DNA of 11,178 nucleotides from positions 1-11,178 of the forward strand of contig JAAMXY010000267.1 of the NCBI GenBank assembly GCA_019677205.1, given 5' to 3'. A program made the translations under genes and the position numbers. Origin of the DNA: Pinguiococcus pyrenoidosus. Its lineage: Eukaryota > Sar > Pinguiophyceae > Pinguiochrysidales > Pinguiochrysidaceae. Of the stretch, positions 1 to 7,620 are shown one piece after another (position 1 is the stretch's first letter; each line of letters begins with the position of its first letter). Under the pieces are notes generated by a model that had not been told where the DNA came from, did not search any database, and saw only the letters and a list, made by a program, of their open reading frames with translations.

Positions 1-138
1 CCGCTCCTCAGAAGCCTTGAAATCCGCCGCCTCTGCGGCGTTGCCGCTCTCCTCGGCGTCTCTCCGCCGCCGCTTCTTGGACTTCTTCTTCCGCGCAAGG
101 TCTACGCCCTTCAGCTTCAAAGCGCCGCCGACGGGCAT
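1..138 (-). CDS. FAM32A-like protein, N-terminal part (runs off left edge)
   Basis: Reading the minus strand from the ATG at 138 down to base 1 gives 46 codons without a stop. The protein begins MPVGGALKLKG and continues with a Lys/Arg block (RKKKSKKRRRRD) and an acidic/Ala stretch ending ADFKASEER at the window edge. FAM32A proteins are small (about 110 residues in human), nuclear and lysine-rich. They start with a short lead followed by a PLKLKG-type motif and then a basic Lys run, and in human have been linked to the catalytic spliceosome. The short lead, LKLKG motif and basic run are all visible here; the conserved C-terminal half lies outside the window, so the assignment rests on the N-terminus only. 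A generic basic nuclear protein is the main alternative. It shares orientation with the DUF4864-like gene but is separated from it by about 530 bp. Confidence 0.6.
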   Translation of the reverse strand, partial: MPVGGALKLKGVDLARKKKSKKRRRRDAEESGNAAEAADFKASEER

Positions 139-664
139 GTTCCGCAACAACTCGGAAGTCAGGAGGTTCGAGCGAAGACGGACAAAGAGTGCGGAAAGGC
201 CGTCACAGGGCGCGCAAACACCGCCGGCGCCTCGCGTTCGCGCGTTCGCGGTCGCAAGACCCGAAGGACATGCGGGCGTGCGCAGGTTCTCGTTCAAAAA
301 GGTTTGGGAGAGAGACCTCGATCCCTCGGCCTCGCGAAGCTTGGTGGCGAGCAGGAAGAAGCAAGAACAAAGAGGCTGCTTATACGCTGGCAAAGCAGCG
401 TTGCGCCGTAAGCTGAACTGAGCTGAACCGAGCTGAACTGAGCTGCATGAAAGCGAATTGGAGAAACAGAACGAAGTGAATTGGACTTGATCGAACTGCT
501 TCCCGAGAAGCTCGCATGTGCCACTCCGCTCCGTCCTCCGCAGAGTGAAGCATGCCCGCAGGATCGCTGTGCAAAGTGTCGATGCACAGGAGCTTGTTCC
601 CTAATCTAGATCCTCCCACGCCTAGGTCCTCAACGTCCAACTCGCGAGGGGTGCGCCCCATTGT
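139..664. other. Intergenic spacer between two minus-strand genes
   Basis: This 526-bp stretch should contain the promoter and 5' UTR of the FAM32A-like gene and the 3' UTR of the DUF4864-like gene. Open frames on both strands here are Arg/Ser-rich with no recognisable domain and look like GC-driven chance frames. The only structured element I see is a short decamer repeat at 411-446. No polyadenylation signal of AATAAA type is visible. Confidence 0.5.
411..446. repeat. Tandem decamer AGCTGAACTG, about 3.6 copies
   Basis: Direct reading gives AGCTGAACTG, AGCTGAACCG, AGCTGAACTG and then AGCTG with a diverged end. The period is exactly 10 bp, with one substitution in copy two. Each unit starts with the palindrome AGCT. 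It lies in the spacer upstream of the FAM32A-like gene, about 275 bp from its ATG. It could be a small slippage repeat or a phased array of a protein-binding site; nothing here decides between them. Confidence 0.8.
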
Positions 665-1378
665 TTACAGCGTCTGATAGTATGCTCTCTCCGTCGCGAG
701 ACACTCCCTGACCAACCAGCAGCCCTGGAGCGGCGGCCTCCGCTGCTGCTGTAGAGTCCACAAGAACTTGCGCATTCGACCGTCCTGCGTTTCGATCTCC
801 ACAAGCTGCGTCGCCAGGGCGCCACGCGTTGGCGAGCCGGCGATTATGTTGATGTCCCCGAGAAAGTCGTACGAGCGCATGTTCTTCATGCTCCCAAAGG
901 TGGGGTTGTTCGCATAGCGGATAAAGTCCTCCAGGGTCGTCTTCTGATTTCGCGGCCCAGCTGTGGCCCTGCACATGCTATCGGCAAAGGCAAAGCAGGT
1001 GGCGAAGCCGCTGTTGGGAAGAGGCTGGTCGTTGTACTTCAACGCCACATGGCAAGCCTTGATCACATCGAAAGGATGGATCTCTGGCGAGGGCGTCCTG
1101 GGAATGCTCGCCACCTCCGCCAGGCCGACATGAAGAGGATCGGCAGCCTCGCCGTCTTTTAGTACTCTCATGAACTCCCTGGCTAGGGAGTCCTCGTTGT
1201 CGCTGGTCTCGGTCTCCATGCTCATCCTCAGCTCCGGCCGAGAGCGGTCCGACCCAACTAATCTGCCGGCAGCTCTTCTCGCAGCCATTCCACCATGAGG
1301 CCGGAGAGCCTCGCTACCGCAGGCCGCCACGGCAAAAAGCAGCGCCCATCTCTGGGGACGCCGCGCCACTGCTCGCAT
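665..1378 (-). CDS. DUF4864-like protein with N-terminal signal or plastid presequence
   Basis: An uninterrupted 237-codon frame runs from ATG at 1378 to TAA at 667-665. Residues 1-10 are basic and residues 11-20 (WALLFAVAAC) form a signal-like hydrophobic core. A Gly/Ala/Arg-rich, acid-poor stretch follows to about residue 52, as expected of a bipartite plastid presequence in algae with complex plastids. The mature part (about 100-237) begins HPFDVIKACHVALKYNDQPL. It continues through GFATCFAFAD, a region with NNPTFGSMKNMRSYDFL, and ends KFLWTLQQQ...GCWLVRECL. This order fits the DUF4864 family and related plant and algal plastid proteins of unknown function: a helix with alternating Asn/Asp, an FAF patch, an F-x-x-M-x-x-x-Y motif, and a closing aromatic strand with Gly-Cys-Trp. 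The family call and plastid location are inferences. Internal Met residues at 31, 52 and 54 are alternative starts but would lose the presequence. Confidence 0.6.
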   Translation of the reverse strand: MRAVARRPQRWALLFAVAACGSEALRPHGGMAARRAAGRLVGSDRSRPELRMSMETETSDNEDSLAREFMRVLKDGEAADPLHVGLAEVASIPRTPSPEIHPFDVIKACHVALKYNDQPLPNSGFATCFAFADSMCRATAGPRNQKTTLEDFIRYANNPTFGSMKNMRSYDFLGDINIIAGSPTRGALATQLVEIETQDGRMRKFLWTLQQQRRPPLQGCWLVRECLATERAYYQTL

Positions 1379-1755
1379 TCGCCAACGCCAAAAAAGCCCC
1401 CGCTTGTGTCAGCAGCGCCGCAGAGCTTCCGCAAGTATGTCTCACAACAGGGGATGCAATTGGATAGAGAGACCAGCGCCCTCTCGTCCCATCCTCGTGC
1501 GAAATTCTTCGACGCGAGCCCAAGGCAGAACGTCCAAGTGCGTAGTCTCCGGGTTTCTGGACTTGCTGCTTGCTGCTGACGTACTAGTACCCCTCCGCGG
1601 AGTACCACGGTCGTCACACTTCGCTTCTGCTCACCATAGCGAAACTGTTCGCGCGCCAAAAATCTTCGAGATCGAGATCGTCGTTCAATTCAAAAAAGCG
1701 CCACCCGAACCCAAGAAGGCGCCACAGGGTGTTTCGCCGCAGAAAGGTGGTTCAG
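1379..1755. promoter_or_regulatory. Divergent promoter region (DUF4864-like gene and LRRC40-like gene)
   Basis: This 377-bp gap separates the ATG of the minus-strand gene (1378) from the ATG of the plus-strand LRRC40-like gene (1756), so it must serve both. No clear TATA box is seen. The most structured part is a palindrome cluster at 1581-1605, roughly 150 to 175 bp upstream of the LRRC40-like ATG and about 205 bp upstream of the other start. Open frames crossing this gap have no domain content. An in-frame GTG at 1729 would extend the LRRC40-like frame, but a GTG start is unlikely in a nuclear gene. Confidence 0.5.
1581..1605. promoter_or_regulatory. Palindrome cluster GTACTAGTAC plus CTCCGCGGAG
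   Basis: Bases 1581-1590 read GTACTAGTAC, a perfect 10-bp palindrome. Bases 1593-1602 read CTCCGCGGAG, a second perfect palindrome. GTAC occurs both just before it (1587-1590) and overlapping its end (1602-1605). Two adjacent dyads in the middle of a divergent promoter could bind dimeric transcription factors. The sequence shows only the symmetry; any binding is inference. Confidence 0.35.
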
Positions 1756-4018
1756 ATGCTCGGGACCACTTCTCTTGAGGCGAAGCTTCGGCGCGCTCGC
1801 AGCTCTGGCTCGCTCAATCTGAGCAACTGCGCGCTCGGTTGCATTCCGTCCGAGGTGTTTCGCATCACCGACGGCCGCCGCTTGCAACCGGACGAGAAGT
1901 TCTGGGAGATCGTGGAGCTGCAGCACCTGGACTTGAGCCACAATGCCATAGAGGAGCTCGGCGAGGCCTTTGGATGCGAAAGCTTTCCGGCGCTGTGCTC
2001 CCTTCGTGTCTCCCACAACAAGCTGAGCGCGCTGCCGCCCAGCTTCGCAACTTTGACGGACTTGGCGGCGCTCCACGCCAACCAGAATGGAATCACCTCC
2101 ATCTCATCCGTGGCATGGGACCAGCTCCAAGGCCTCGTGGACCTCGATCTGTCGTTCAATAAACTCCTGGAGCTGCCAGAGCAAGTCTGCAGGCCGACCT
2201 TGAGGAAGCTGCGAGTGAAGGGCAATCGCCTGAGGAGCCTTCCCGAGGCGCTGGGGGACATGCTGAGCCTGACGGAGCTCGACGCTGCCGAGAATCATCT
2301 CGCAAGCGTGCCGGCGTCGTTGTCGAAGTGCGTGAACCTGATGAACATCGATCTCAGCAGCAACGCGATCGGGCCGGCGATGCCCTCCCTGAAGAGTCTC
2401 CGGCTGCTCGCGGTGCTCAATCTCCGCGCGAACCGCTTGAGCCAAGCGCCGGAGCTGCCCGACCCAGCGGATGCGAAGGACGTGCAGATCTTCCTGGGCA
2501 GCAACAAGTTCGAAGGGATCTTCGACTCGGAGTCCTTCTTGCCGTGCTCGAGGAGCATACGAACCATCGACCTGAGCGATAACCATCTGGAGGGCCTGCT
2601 CGGAGAGCACCTCGGTCAGCTTCTCGGGCTCAAGAGCCTCGACCTCCGCAACAACGACCTCTCTGACATACCCCACGAGCTTGGATACCTTCGGCACTTG
2701 CAGCGCTTGCTGCTGGATGGAAATCCCCTCCGCGGCATCCGGAGAAACATCCTGTCGGCGGGCATGGGAGCATTGCAGACCTTCTTGAGAAAGCGCGGAC
2801 CTCCACCGCAAGGCGTCCGCCCGGAGGACCTGCACCCGCCAGAATTTGACGAACTGACGGCTGCGCCCGCGACGGCGGCGCTCAGCAGCGCCACAGCGCC
2901 AACAAAGGTTGAAGAGGCCGTCAACGACATTCGGAGCGCTTCTTCCCGCGGGACCATGAATCTCCGAGATCTGGGGCTGGAGACGTTTCCCTTTTCGGAG
3001 AGGGAGCTTCTCGAGATCACGGAAAGGCTTGCGGAAGACTCTGCGCTGTTTGACTGCGATGCCGGGCGGGAGATTCGTGGGGCCGTTGCACTAAAGGCCG
3101 TCAACGCTTCTGGGAACAGACTGGAGGCGCTCCCGGATGCGCTCGGCGTCCTGGCAGACTTGCAAACCCTGCAAGCAGCTGAGAACCACATCAAGTCCCT
3201 CGGCCGAGGGGTGTCACAGCTTGCGCTGCGCGAGCTCGACCTCCGGCGAAATGGGGTAACCGCCGACGAGTTCAACAATGGCATCGCGGGCAGGGAGCCT
3301 GGTCCAGCACCTCTGCCTTACGCTACCCCGATATCGCGAAGCCTGCTCCGTCTGTGCCTCTCCCAGAATGCGATGGCGGAGGTGCCGTGCTCGATCTTCT
3401 CCCTTGAGATGCTGCAGAGCCTGGACCTGTCCTACAATCGCCTTCGCACCCTCGGAGGAGAAGCTGTCGGTCGACAAGGATGGCATGCGTTGCTGAATCT
3501 GGGCACTCTCGACGTCAGCAGCAACGCTCTTGAGGAGTTCGGGAGCTTCGCACGCTTCCCACCTCCTAAGCTAAAGGTTCGTGATTCCGTGGGTTCACAG
3601 GAGCGCGGATCGAGAGGAAAACGCCAGCCTCACCCTCCTCTCCTCCCCTCTCATCGAAGGACCTCAATGTAGAGAACAACAACATTCGCCAGATTCCTCC
3701 GGAGGTACGCGGATGGGATTCTTGAAGTTGCTCCGCAAGCGGTCACCGTAGTGCCTGACCCTGCTCTATGTATGCCATTGGAGAACAGGTGGGCCTTTTC
3801 CCCGAGCTGATCAGCCTCCAAATAAGCGGCAATCCGCAGCGAGGTGTGCGGTCGCACACTTTAGCGAAGGGAACAGGAGCGATACTCGAGGTAGGCGCCA
3901 TCGTGCCTGCTGCCTTGCAAGCGGATCTATAACATCCTTTGCACCTTGCTGACGCTAGGTTCTAAGGAACAAGCTGCCCGAAGACTTCTGCTTGCCAACG
4001 CCTCCCGTAGTTGCATGA
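1756..4018 (+). CDS. LRRC40: LRRC40-like leucine-rich repeat protein, four exons
   Basis: Exons inferred by frame and splice sites are 1756-3576, 3660-3704, 3789-3890 and 3959-4018 (TGA 4016-4018), encoding 675 residues; human LRRC40 has about 600. The N-terminus (ARSSGSLNLSNCALGCIPSE) and the following KFWEIVELQHLDLSHN match the LRRC40 opening, which precedes a run of LxxLxLxxNxLxxLP repeats. The first block ends with DGNPLRGIRRNILSAG and FLRKRG (about residue 345), the landmark that closes the first LRR block in this family. A low-complexity Ala/Pro/Thr linker of about 60 residues follows, then a second LRR block with an insertion around residue 520. Spliced exons 2-4 restore a typical tail: DLNVENNNIRQIPPE, SGNPQRGVRSHTLAKGTGAILE and VLRNKLPED. 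LRRC40 is a cytosolic or nuclear LRR protein without an established enzymatic role. The start is the first ATG in frame. Confidence 0.85.
3577..3659 (+). other. Intron 1 of the LRRC40-like gene (83 nt, phase 0)
   Basis: The donor reads CTAAAG|GTTCGT. The acceptor reads TCATCGAAG|GACCTC, directly after a pyrimidine-rich tract (about 3629-3653). Removing it joins KLK to DLNVENNN, which restores the LRR spacing and bypasses a stop in the unspliced frame. AAGG occurs at both boundaries. The AAG acceptor is unusual; no YAG downstream of the pyrimidine tract keeps the frame. Confidence 0.75.
3705..3788 (+). other. Intron 2 of the LRRC40-like gene (84 nt, phase 0)
   Basis: The donor is GGAG|GTACGC and the acceptor is GAACAG|GTGGG. 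It joins IPPE to VGLFPELISL, continuing the LRR pattern. AGGT is present at both ends. Although the length is a multiple of three, the unspliced frame contains a stop (TGA in GATTCTTGAAG). Confidence 0.8.
3891..3958 (+). other. Intron 3 of the LRRC40-like gene (68 nt, phase 0)
   Basis: The donor is CTCGAG|GTAGGC and the acceptor is GACGCTAG|GTTCTA. It joins GTGAILE to VLRNKLPED, matching the LRRC40 C-terminal pattern of an ILEYLR-type helix. AGGT is again present at both boundaries. Confidence 0.8.
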
Positions 4019-4372
4019 AGCTAGGGACCGTTGCTTTGCCGAGGTTTCAGCATTCTCTTCTTTCATCCAGCGACGCGATGGTAACGAGGCAGCTCCTCAC
4101 AAATGATAACGATGATGATGATGAACAAGATGATGAACAAGAACAAGATGATGAACAAGAACAAGATGATGAACAAGAACAAGAACAAGAGCAAGCGGAC
4201 GAAGCGGAAGAAGCGGAAGAAGCGGAAGAAGAGGCGTCATGCTCCGATCGCCGCTGCCATGGGAGTGAATCTCTTCGGCACAGCAAGGAAGAAAAAGGCC
4301 TGCTTATTTCTTTATCCAATAGCTCCGTATTACTAGGAATGTGAATTATAAATTTCGTTGTAATCAATCACG
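4019..4372. other. Intergenic spacer with minisatellite
   Basis: This 354-bp gap lies between the LRRC40-like stop and the first ATG of the membrane-protein gene. It holds the 18-bp repeat tract at 4111-4234 and otherwise AT-richer sequence near 4300-4370, which could be the promoter of the downstream gene. A frame of Asp/Glu/Gln repeats is open across the tract, but it starts inside the last LRRC40 intron and exon and is best explained as repeat-driven. Confidence 0.5.
4111..4234. repeat. Minisatellite, 18-bp unit GATGATGAACAAGAACAA, grading into GAAGCGGAA units
   Basis: Exact consecutive copies of GATGATGAACAAGAACAA occur at 4129-4146, 4147-4164 and 4165-4182. A partial copy stands before them (GATGATGAACAA, 4117-4128) and GAACAA-type derivatives follow. 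From 4201 the unit changes to GAAGCGGAA, three exact copies at 4201-4227. All units are multiples of 3 bp and contain no in-frame stop on either strand. This suggests slippage of a short trinucleotide-based motif, possibly within the 3' UTR of the LRRC40-like gene. Confidence 0.9.
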
Positions 4373-7300
4373 ATGCGTGTACCGGACTGGGCAGTCAGTC
4401 CGGAATTCTTGCAACCCAGAGTCCACCACTGGAATCGCAAAAAGGGCCATCGCAATTGGCGCATTTCTCTTCGCACCGATCTGCAGCGTCCCAGAGGAGA
4501 GATGTGGCGTCGCTGGCGGAAAGATGACGAGGCGGCAGCGGTGTTGTGCCAGCGCTGCTTCGAAAGCGGCCAGCGGCGCGAGTGCTGCGGAAGCACCCTC
4601 TGTACGCATTGCTACGAATGCGGCGATCAGTGCCCCGTTTGCGGCATTCCCACCGGCAGGGAAGCTGCGAGGGCCCTAGCGAAGACGCAGGAAGCCACCC
4701 TGGCTCTCGAAGCCGAGGAATGCCGCCAGTGTCTAGCGCCGGGCAAGCCGCGTCCGTGCTGTAGGGAGCACTACTGCGACACCTGCTACTTTCGCACGGG
4801 CTTTTGCCCGTCCTGCAAGCAGAACTGCACGGAGAGGGTTGCCAGCGCAAGGGGCGATAATCCAGGGCTCGCTGCTGTCGCCTGGGCAGTCCTGACCTCC
4901 GGTGGCCTCCTTGCGCTCTTGGCGGCAGCAGTTGTGGTGGAGGTCTTCAATGTGCTGAGCTCGCCGAGAACGGTGTACGGCTACCGCTGCTACGGCTTCT
5001 TTGAGCGCTGCGATCTCAATCGCTGCGTGGAGATGAACACAGATCCTCAGCTGGGTCTGCAAGACTTGTTCGAGCGGCGCTTCTGCACGCTCCGCAGCGT
5101 GAACAAGGTTCGCGGGAGCATGTGTGTCTTCGACCGGCAGCTTCACGAAAGCACGGAGCGGCAGATGGGCCTTGATTTCTGCGAGGACGACTTCATGGGA
5201 GGCGTCTTCGTGCTCGAGGATACGTTTGAGCACTGGGCGAGCCCAGATGATCCCAGCACGAACGCGATGAAGAGCGGGCTCTGGGAGGAGGTCAATCTCG
5301 CGCAAGTCAGCACAGACTGTGACGGTGCTTCGTCCACGGAACTGGCGCTGAAGTTCTCCGGCGGTACTGACGATCGCAACGAGATTCGCCACGCCACGAC
5401 GAGGCCGCTCGATGTGCGCTTCGGTGGAGACATCCGCTTCTTCCTGAAGACTGGCGCACTCACAACTCAAGTGGGTGACTTGACTGCCGTGAGATGCAAG
5501 CCCGCTTTCTCAGGCGATCTCCGCGTACAGTATCAAATGGCGAGTGGCAACGCAATCGCGCAAGACTGGACGACGATCGCTATTCTCGAGGCCACCGACT
5601 TCCGGGGCAGCTTCGAGAGGATAGTTTTAGACATTCCGGAAGAAGCACGGAGCTCGCAAACGCGCTTCCGCTTCGCCCAGACGGGCTTCACAGACGGCAA
5701 CGACGACCTCGCCATCGACGATGCTCAGATCTTCCATCGCTTTCAGTCTGGTTGGCAAAGCAGCAACCTCTGGCACGAGGTTTTGACGGAGTCGGATGAC
5801 AGCATTGAAGAAGCCCAATGCTGCCTGGACACCGCGCAGTGCGAGACGCGCCAATCCGACCAAGATAGGTCCCGTTGTCACGCGATTCCCGGCTACGCAG
5901 GACGGCGCTTCCGACTGCAGGGGGCTGCCTTCTACGTCGTCATCGCAGGCCTCGTCTTACTCTTCCGAGCTACGTACTGCCTTTGCCTCGACTTCATGGA
6001 GAGCAGAAGCAGCCGGAAACGGCGAGCATCCGGCGGTTCTTTGGTGTCGACAGTCCTGCGAAGTCTCGCCTCATCAGTCGGTGCACCGATTCGGCCATCG
6101 TATGAAAAAAGGGAGCTCGTCCCTGAAGGCCTTGTTGGGACCTTCCACCCGCAGCGTGGGATCGGATGGGAGAATCCGCTCAACTACTTCGTGGTATTCA
6201 CTGTCGTGCCTCTCATCGTGATTCCAATCTACACCTATCTCCACTTCGAGTCCGCCGTGCTTCTTCTCGACCTTGGTGGCACCGATGAAGGCGATGGCCG
6301 GAGGCAGGTACGTGCTTTTCCGATGCTCAGATGGCTTGCTTCGTCCGTCCCCGCAGTACAGGTGGTGACCCCGAGGTGTCCGCAGGGCGCTTCGGTGGTG
6401 GAGATCCGCACGTCAGGAGTTCTCACGATTGCAATGATCATCGACCTTTGGGAGGTGTATCGATTCGCAAGGTGATGGCCCAACACAAGGGCCGCCGCGG
6501 CTACTTCCTTGTCAATGACCTCGCCAATGACCTCGCCACACTGTGCTTTCGCCTCATGAAACTTTGCTATAGATACACGCTGTGCGCTCGGCCGGCCTGG
6601 GTCCCCAGCGTTGAAGTGGACATTCGACCACGGAAGTCGCACTTCCAGATCTACGGACGAACCGTGAAGCTTCAGGACATCACCCTAATGCAGAAGTTTG
6701 ACAGAGACTACATCTGGTGAGCACGTCCTTCAGATCGGCGCTTCTATCCCAGACTCCCTGACCACGAACGAAGGGGCTGCATGGCGGCGTTTCTCGTAGG
6801 CGCCTTTCCCCTTGCCAACTTGGGACTCTTCTTGCGGACGTTCTACCTCGACTACGACGTTCATCGCATTACGTCAGCCGTGGTTGGTGCCATGGTGACG
6901 ACAAGGTACGAAATCCAGTCCTAACATCCCCCCCCCCGCCCCCAATTGAGACTGTCCAAAAGCATATAGGAACTGATCGAGTTTCTTCATCTAGAGCTTT
7001 GCTGGGCAACGATTTCCTACTGACGTTTGCCCACTTCATTCGATGGGCTTGTGCGACTTCCATTGACGACCGAGATCGCTTGGGTTTCGCGCTCAAGCAG
7101 CAGAAGGTCCTCTTCACGGCAGGCTGGTGCTCGATAATAGGTGCATCAGTACTCTCCGTCGCGGTGGCCCTGTTCGTGGGCGAGCAAGGTATGCGCAAAC
7201 AGGCCGTCAAGAGCCATGCTCATACGGTAGCGCACAGGCTGACGGCTGGTGCTTCGAAGGTGCGAAAGACGCCTTTCTGATCTTCGTTGCCGGAGGCGTT

Positions 7301-7555
7301 GGAGGAGCGGTGCTTGGCGCGCTCCTTGCGTTCCTGCAGGGGCTTCCTGTGGTGGCGCGAACTCTGCTCACAAGCCTCCGGCCGGGCCTGAGCGTCGGAT
7401 ACAGACACATCATCTCGTGCCAATGCCGCTCGCGGTGCTTGCACTGTACTGAGCTGCACACTCACGAGAGACTGCTGAACTTCGTTGCGGACGATGAGAT
7501 TGGCTTGCACACGATGCTGAGAGGGAATCCTCTCCCGAAAGAGCCGGGAGACTAG
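4373..7555 (+). CDS. Multi-pass membrane protein with duplicated Cys-rich module and reelin-type domain
   Basis: Inferred exons are 4373-6471, 6573-6716, 6774-6905, 6995-7188 and 7260-7555, giving 954 residues; a further optional 54-nt intron lies at 6308-6361. Numbered from 4373, residues 59-90 and 117-148 carry the same cysteine pattern (C-x2-C-x8-C-C-x4-C-x2-C-x6-C-x2-C), resembling a RING/treble-clef zinc module without the usual His. A membrane segment follows at about 165-195, then a Cys-containing ectodomain. About 279-455 looks like a reelin-type jelly roll, ending RFRFAQTGFTDGNDDLAIDD. Further hydrophobic segments lie near 517-540 and 602-628 and in the later exons (MAAFLVGAFPLANLGLF, WCSIIGASVLSVAVALFV, DAFLIFVAGGVGGAVLGALL). 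Residues before the second ATG (4502, MWRRWRK) look like translated 5' UTR, so 4502 may be the true start (911 residues). Function is unknown; a surface receptor or adhesion role is inference. Confidence 0.75.
6308..6361 (+). other. Possible optional intron (54 nt, phase 0) in the membrane-protein gene
   Basis: The donor is GGCAG|GTACGT and the acceptor is AGTACAG|GTGGTG, with CAGGT at both boundaries. The length is a multiple of three and the frame is open through it, so both spliced (GRRQ-VVTPRC) and retained forms are translatable. The stronger-looking CCGCAG five bases upstream (ending 6356) would put a stop four codons on. Splicing is likely from site quality but not forced by frame. Confidence 0.5.
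6472..6572 (+). other. Intron (101 nt, phase 2) in the membrane-protein gene
   Basis: The donor is CGCAAG|GTGATG and the acceptor is TTGCTATAG|ATACAC. Splicing removes the TGA at 6473-6475 and joins LWEVYRFAR to YTLCARPAWVPSVEVDI in the downstream frame. If retained, the protein would end after RFAR and lose all later membrane segments. Confidence 0.7.
6717..6773 (+). other. Intron (57 nt, phase 2) in the membrane-protein gene
   Basis: The donor is CATCTG|GTGAGC. The acceptor that keeps the frame is GAACGAAG|GGGC, joining DRDYIW to GCMAAFLVGAF. The more canonical CCCAG ending at 6752 would create TGA at the junction, and TTCAG ending at 6733 fails likewise. The AAG acceptor is therefore inferred from frame. 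Confidence 0.6.
6906..6994 (+). other. Intron (89 nt, phase 2) with C-tract in the membrane-protein gene
   Basis: The donor is GACAAG|GTACGA and the acceptor is TTCATCTAG|AGCTTT. It joins VGAMVTTR to ALLGNDFLLTFAHF. It contains a run of ten C at 6928-6937 followed by G and five more C, and a polypyrimidine stretch just before the acceptor. Confidence 0.75.
7189..7259 (+). other. Intron (71 nt, phase 1) in the membrane-protein gene
   Basis: The donor is GAGCAAG|GTATGC. The acceptor CTTCGAAG|GTGCG is the one that joins the hydrophobic segment ending ALFVGEQ to AKDAFLIFVAGG in the correct frame. CACAG ending at 7237 gives an immediate TGA, and TAG ending at 7230 leads to a stop after a short Arg/Lys tail. 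AAGGT is present at both boundaries. Confidence 0.65.
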
Positions 7556-7620
7556 GTCCCCGAGCTGCGCATCGTGCCGGCTGCTATGGCCAAGCAAGGC
7601 GAGGTCCGCACGCGGCTCCT

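Noticed and set aside
17-421. Plus-strand 134-codon frame at the left edge
   Set aside because: It is Arg/Ser-rich without a domain, and the minus strand of the same region encodes the FAM32A-like LKLKG and basic motifs.
1729-1755. GTG start for the LRRC40-like gene
   Set aside because: A GTG start is improbable in a nuclear eukaryotic gene; the ATG at 1756 gives the expected short lead before the ARSSGSLNLS motif.
3946-4344. Acidic Asp/Glu/Gln-repeat frame as a separate gene
   Set aside because: It begins inside the last LRRC40 intron and overlaps the last exon in another frame; its content comes from the minisatellite.
6331-6570. Alternative reading from 6331 through KVMAQHKGRRGYF as coding
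   Set aside because: The other frame over 6362-6471 gives a hydrophobic segment (GVLTIAMIIDLW), and GT-AG splicing at 6472-6572 joins both frames cleanly, so this stretch is more likely intron.
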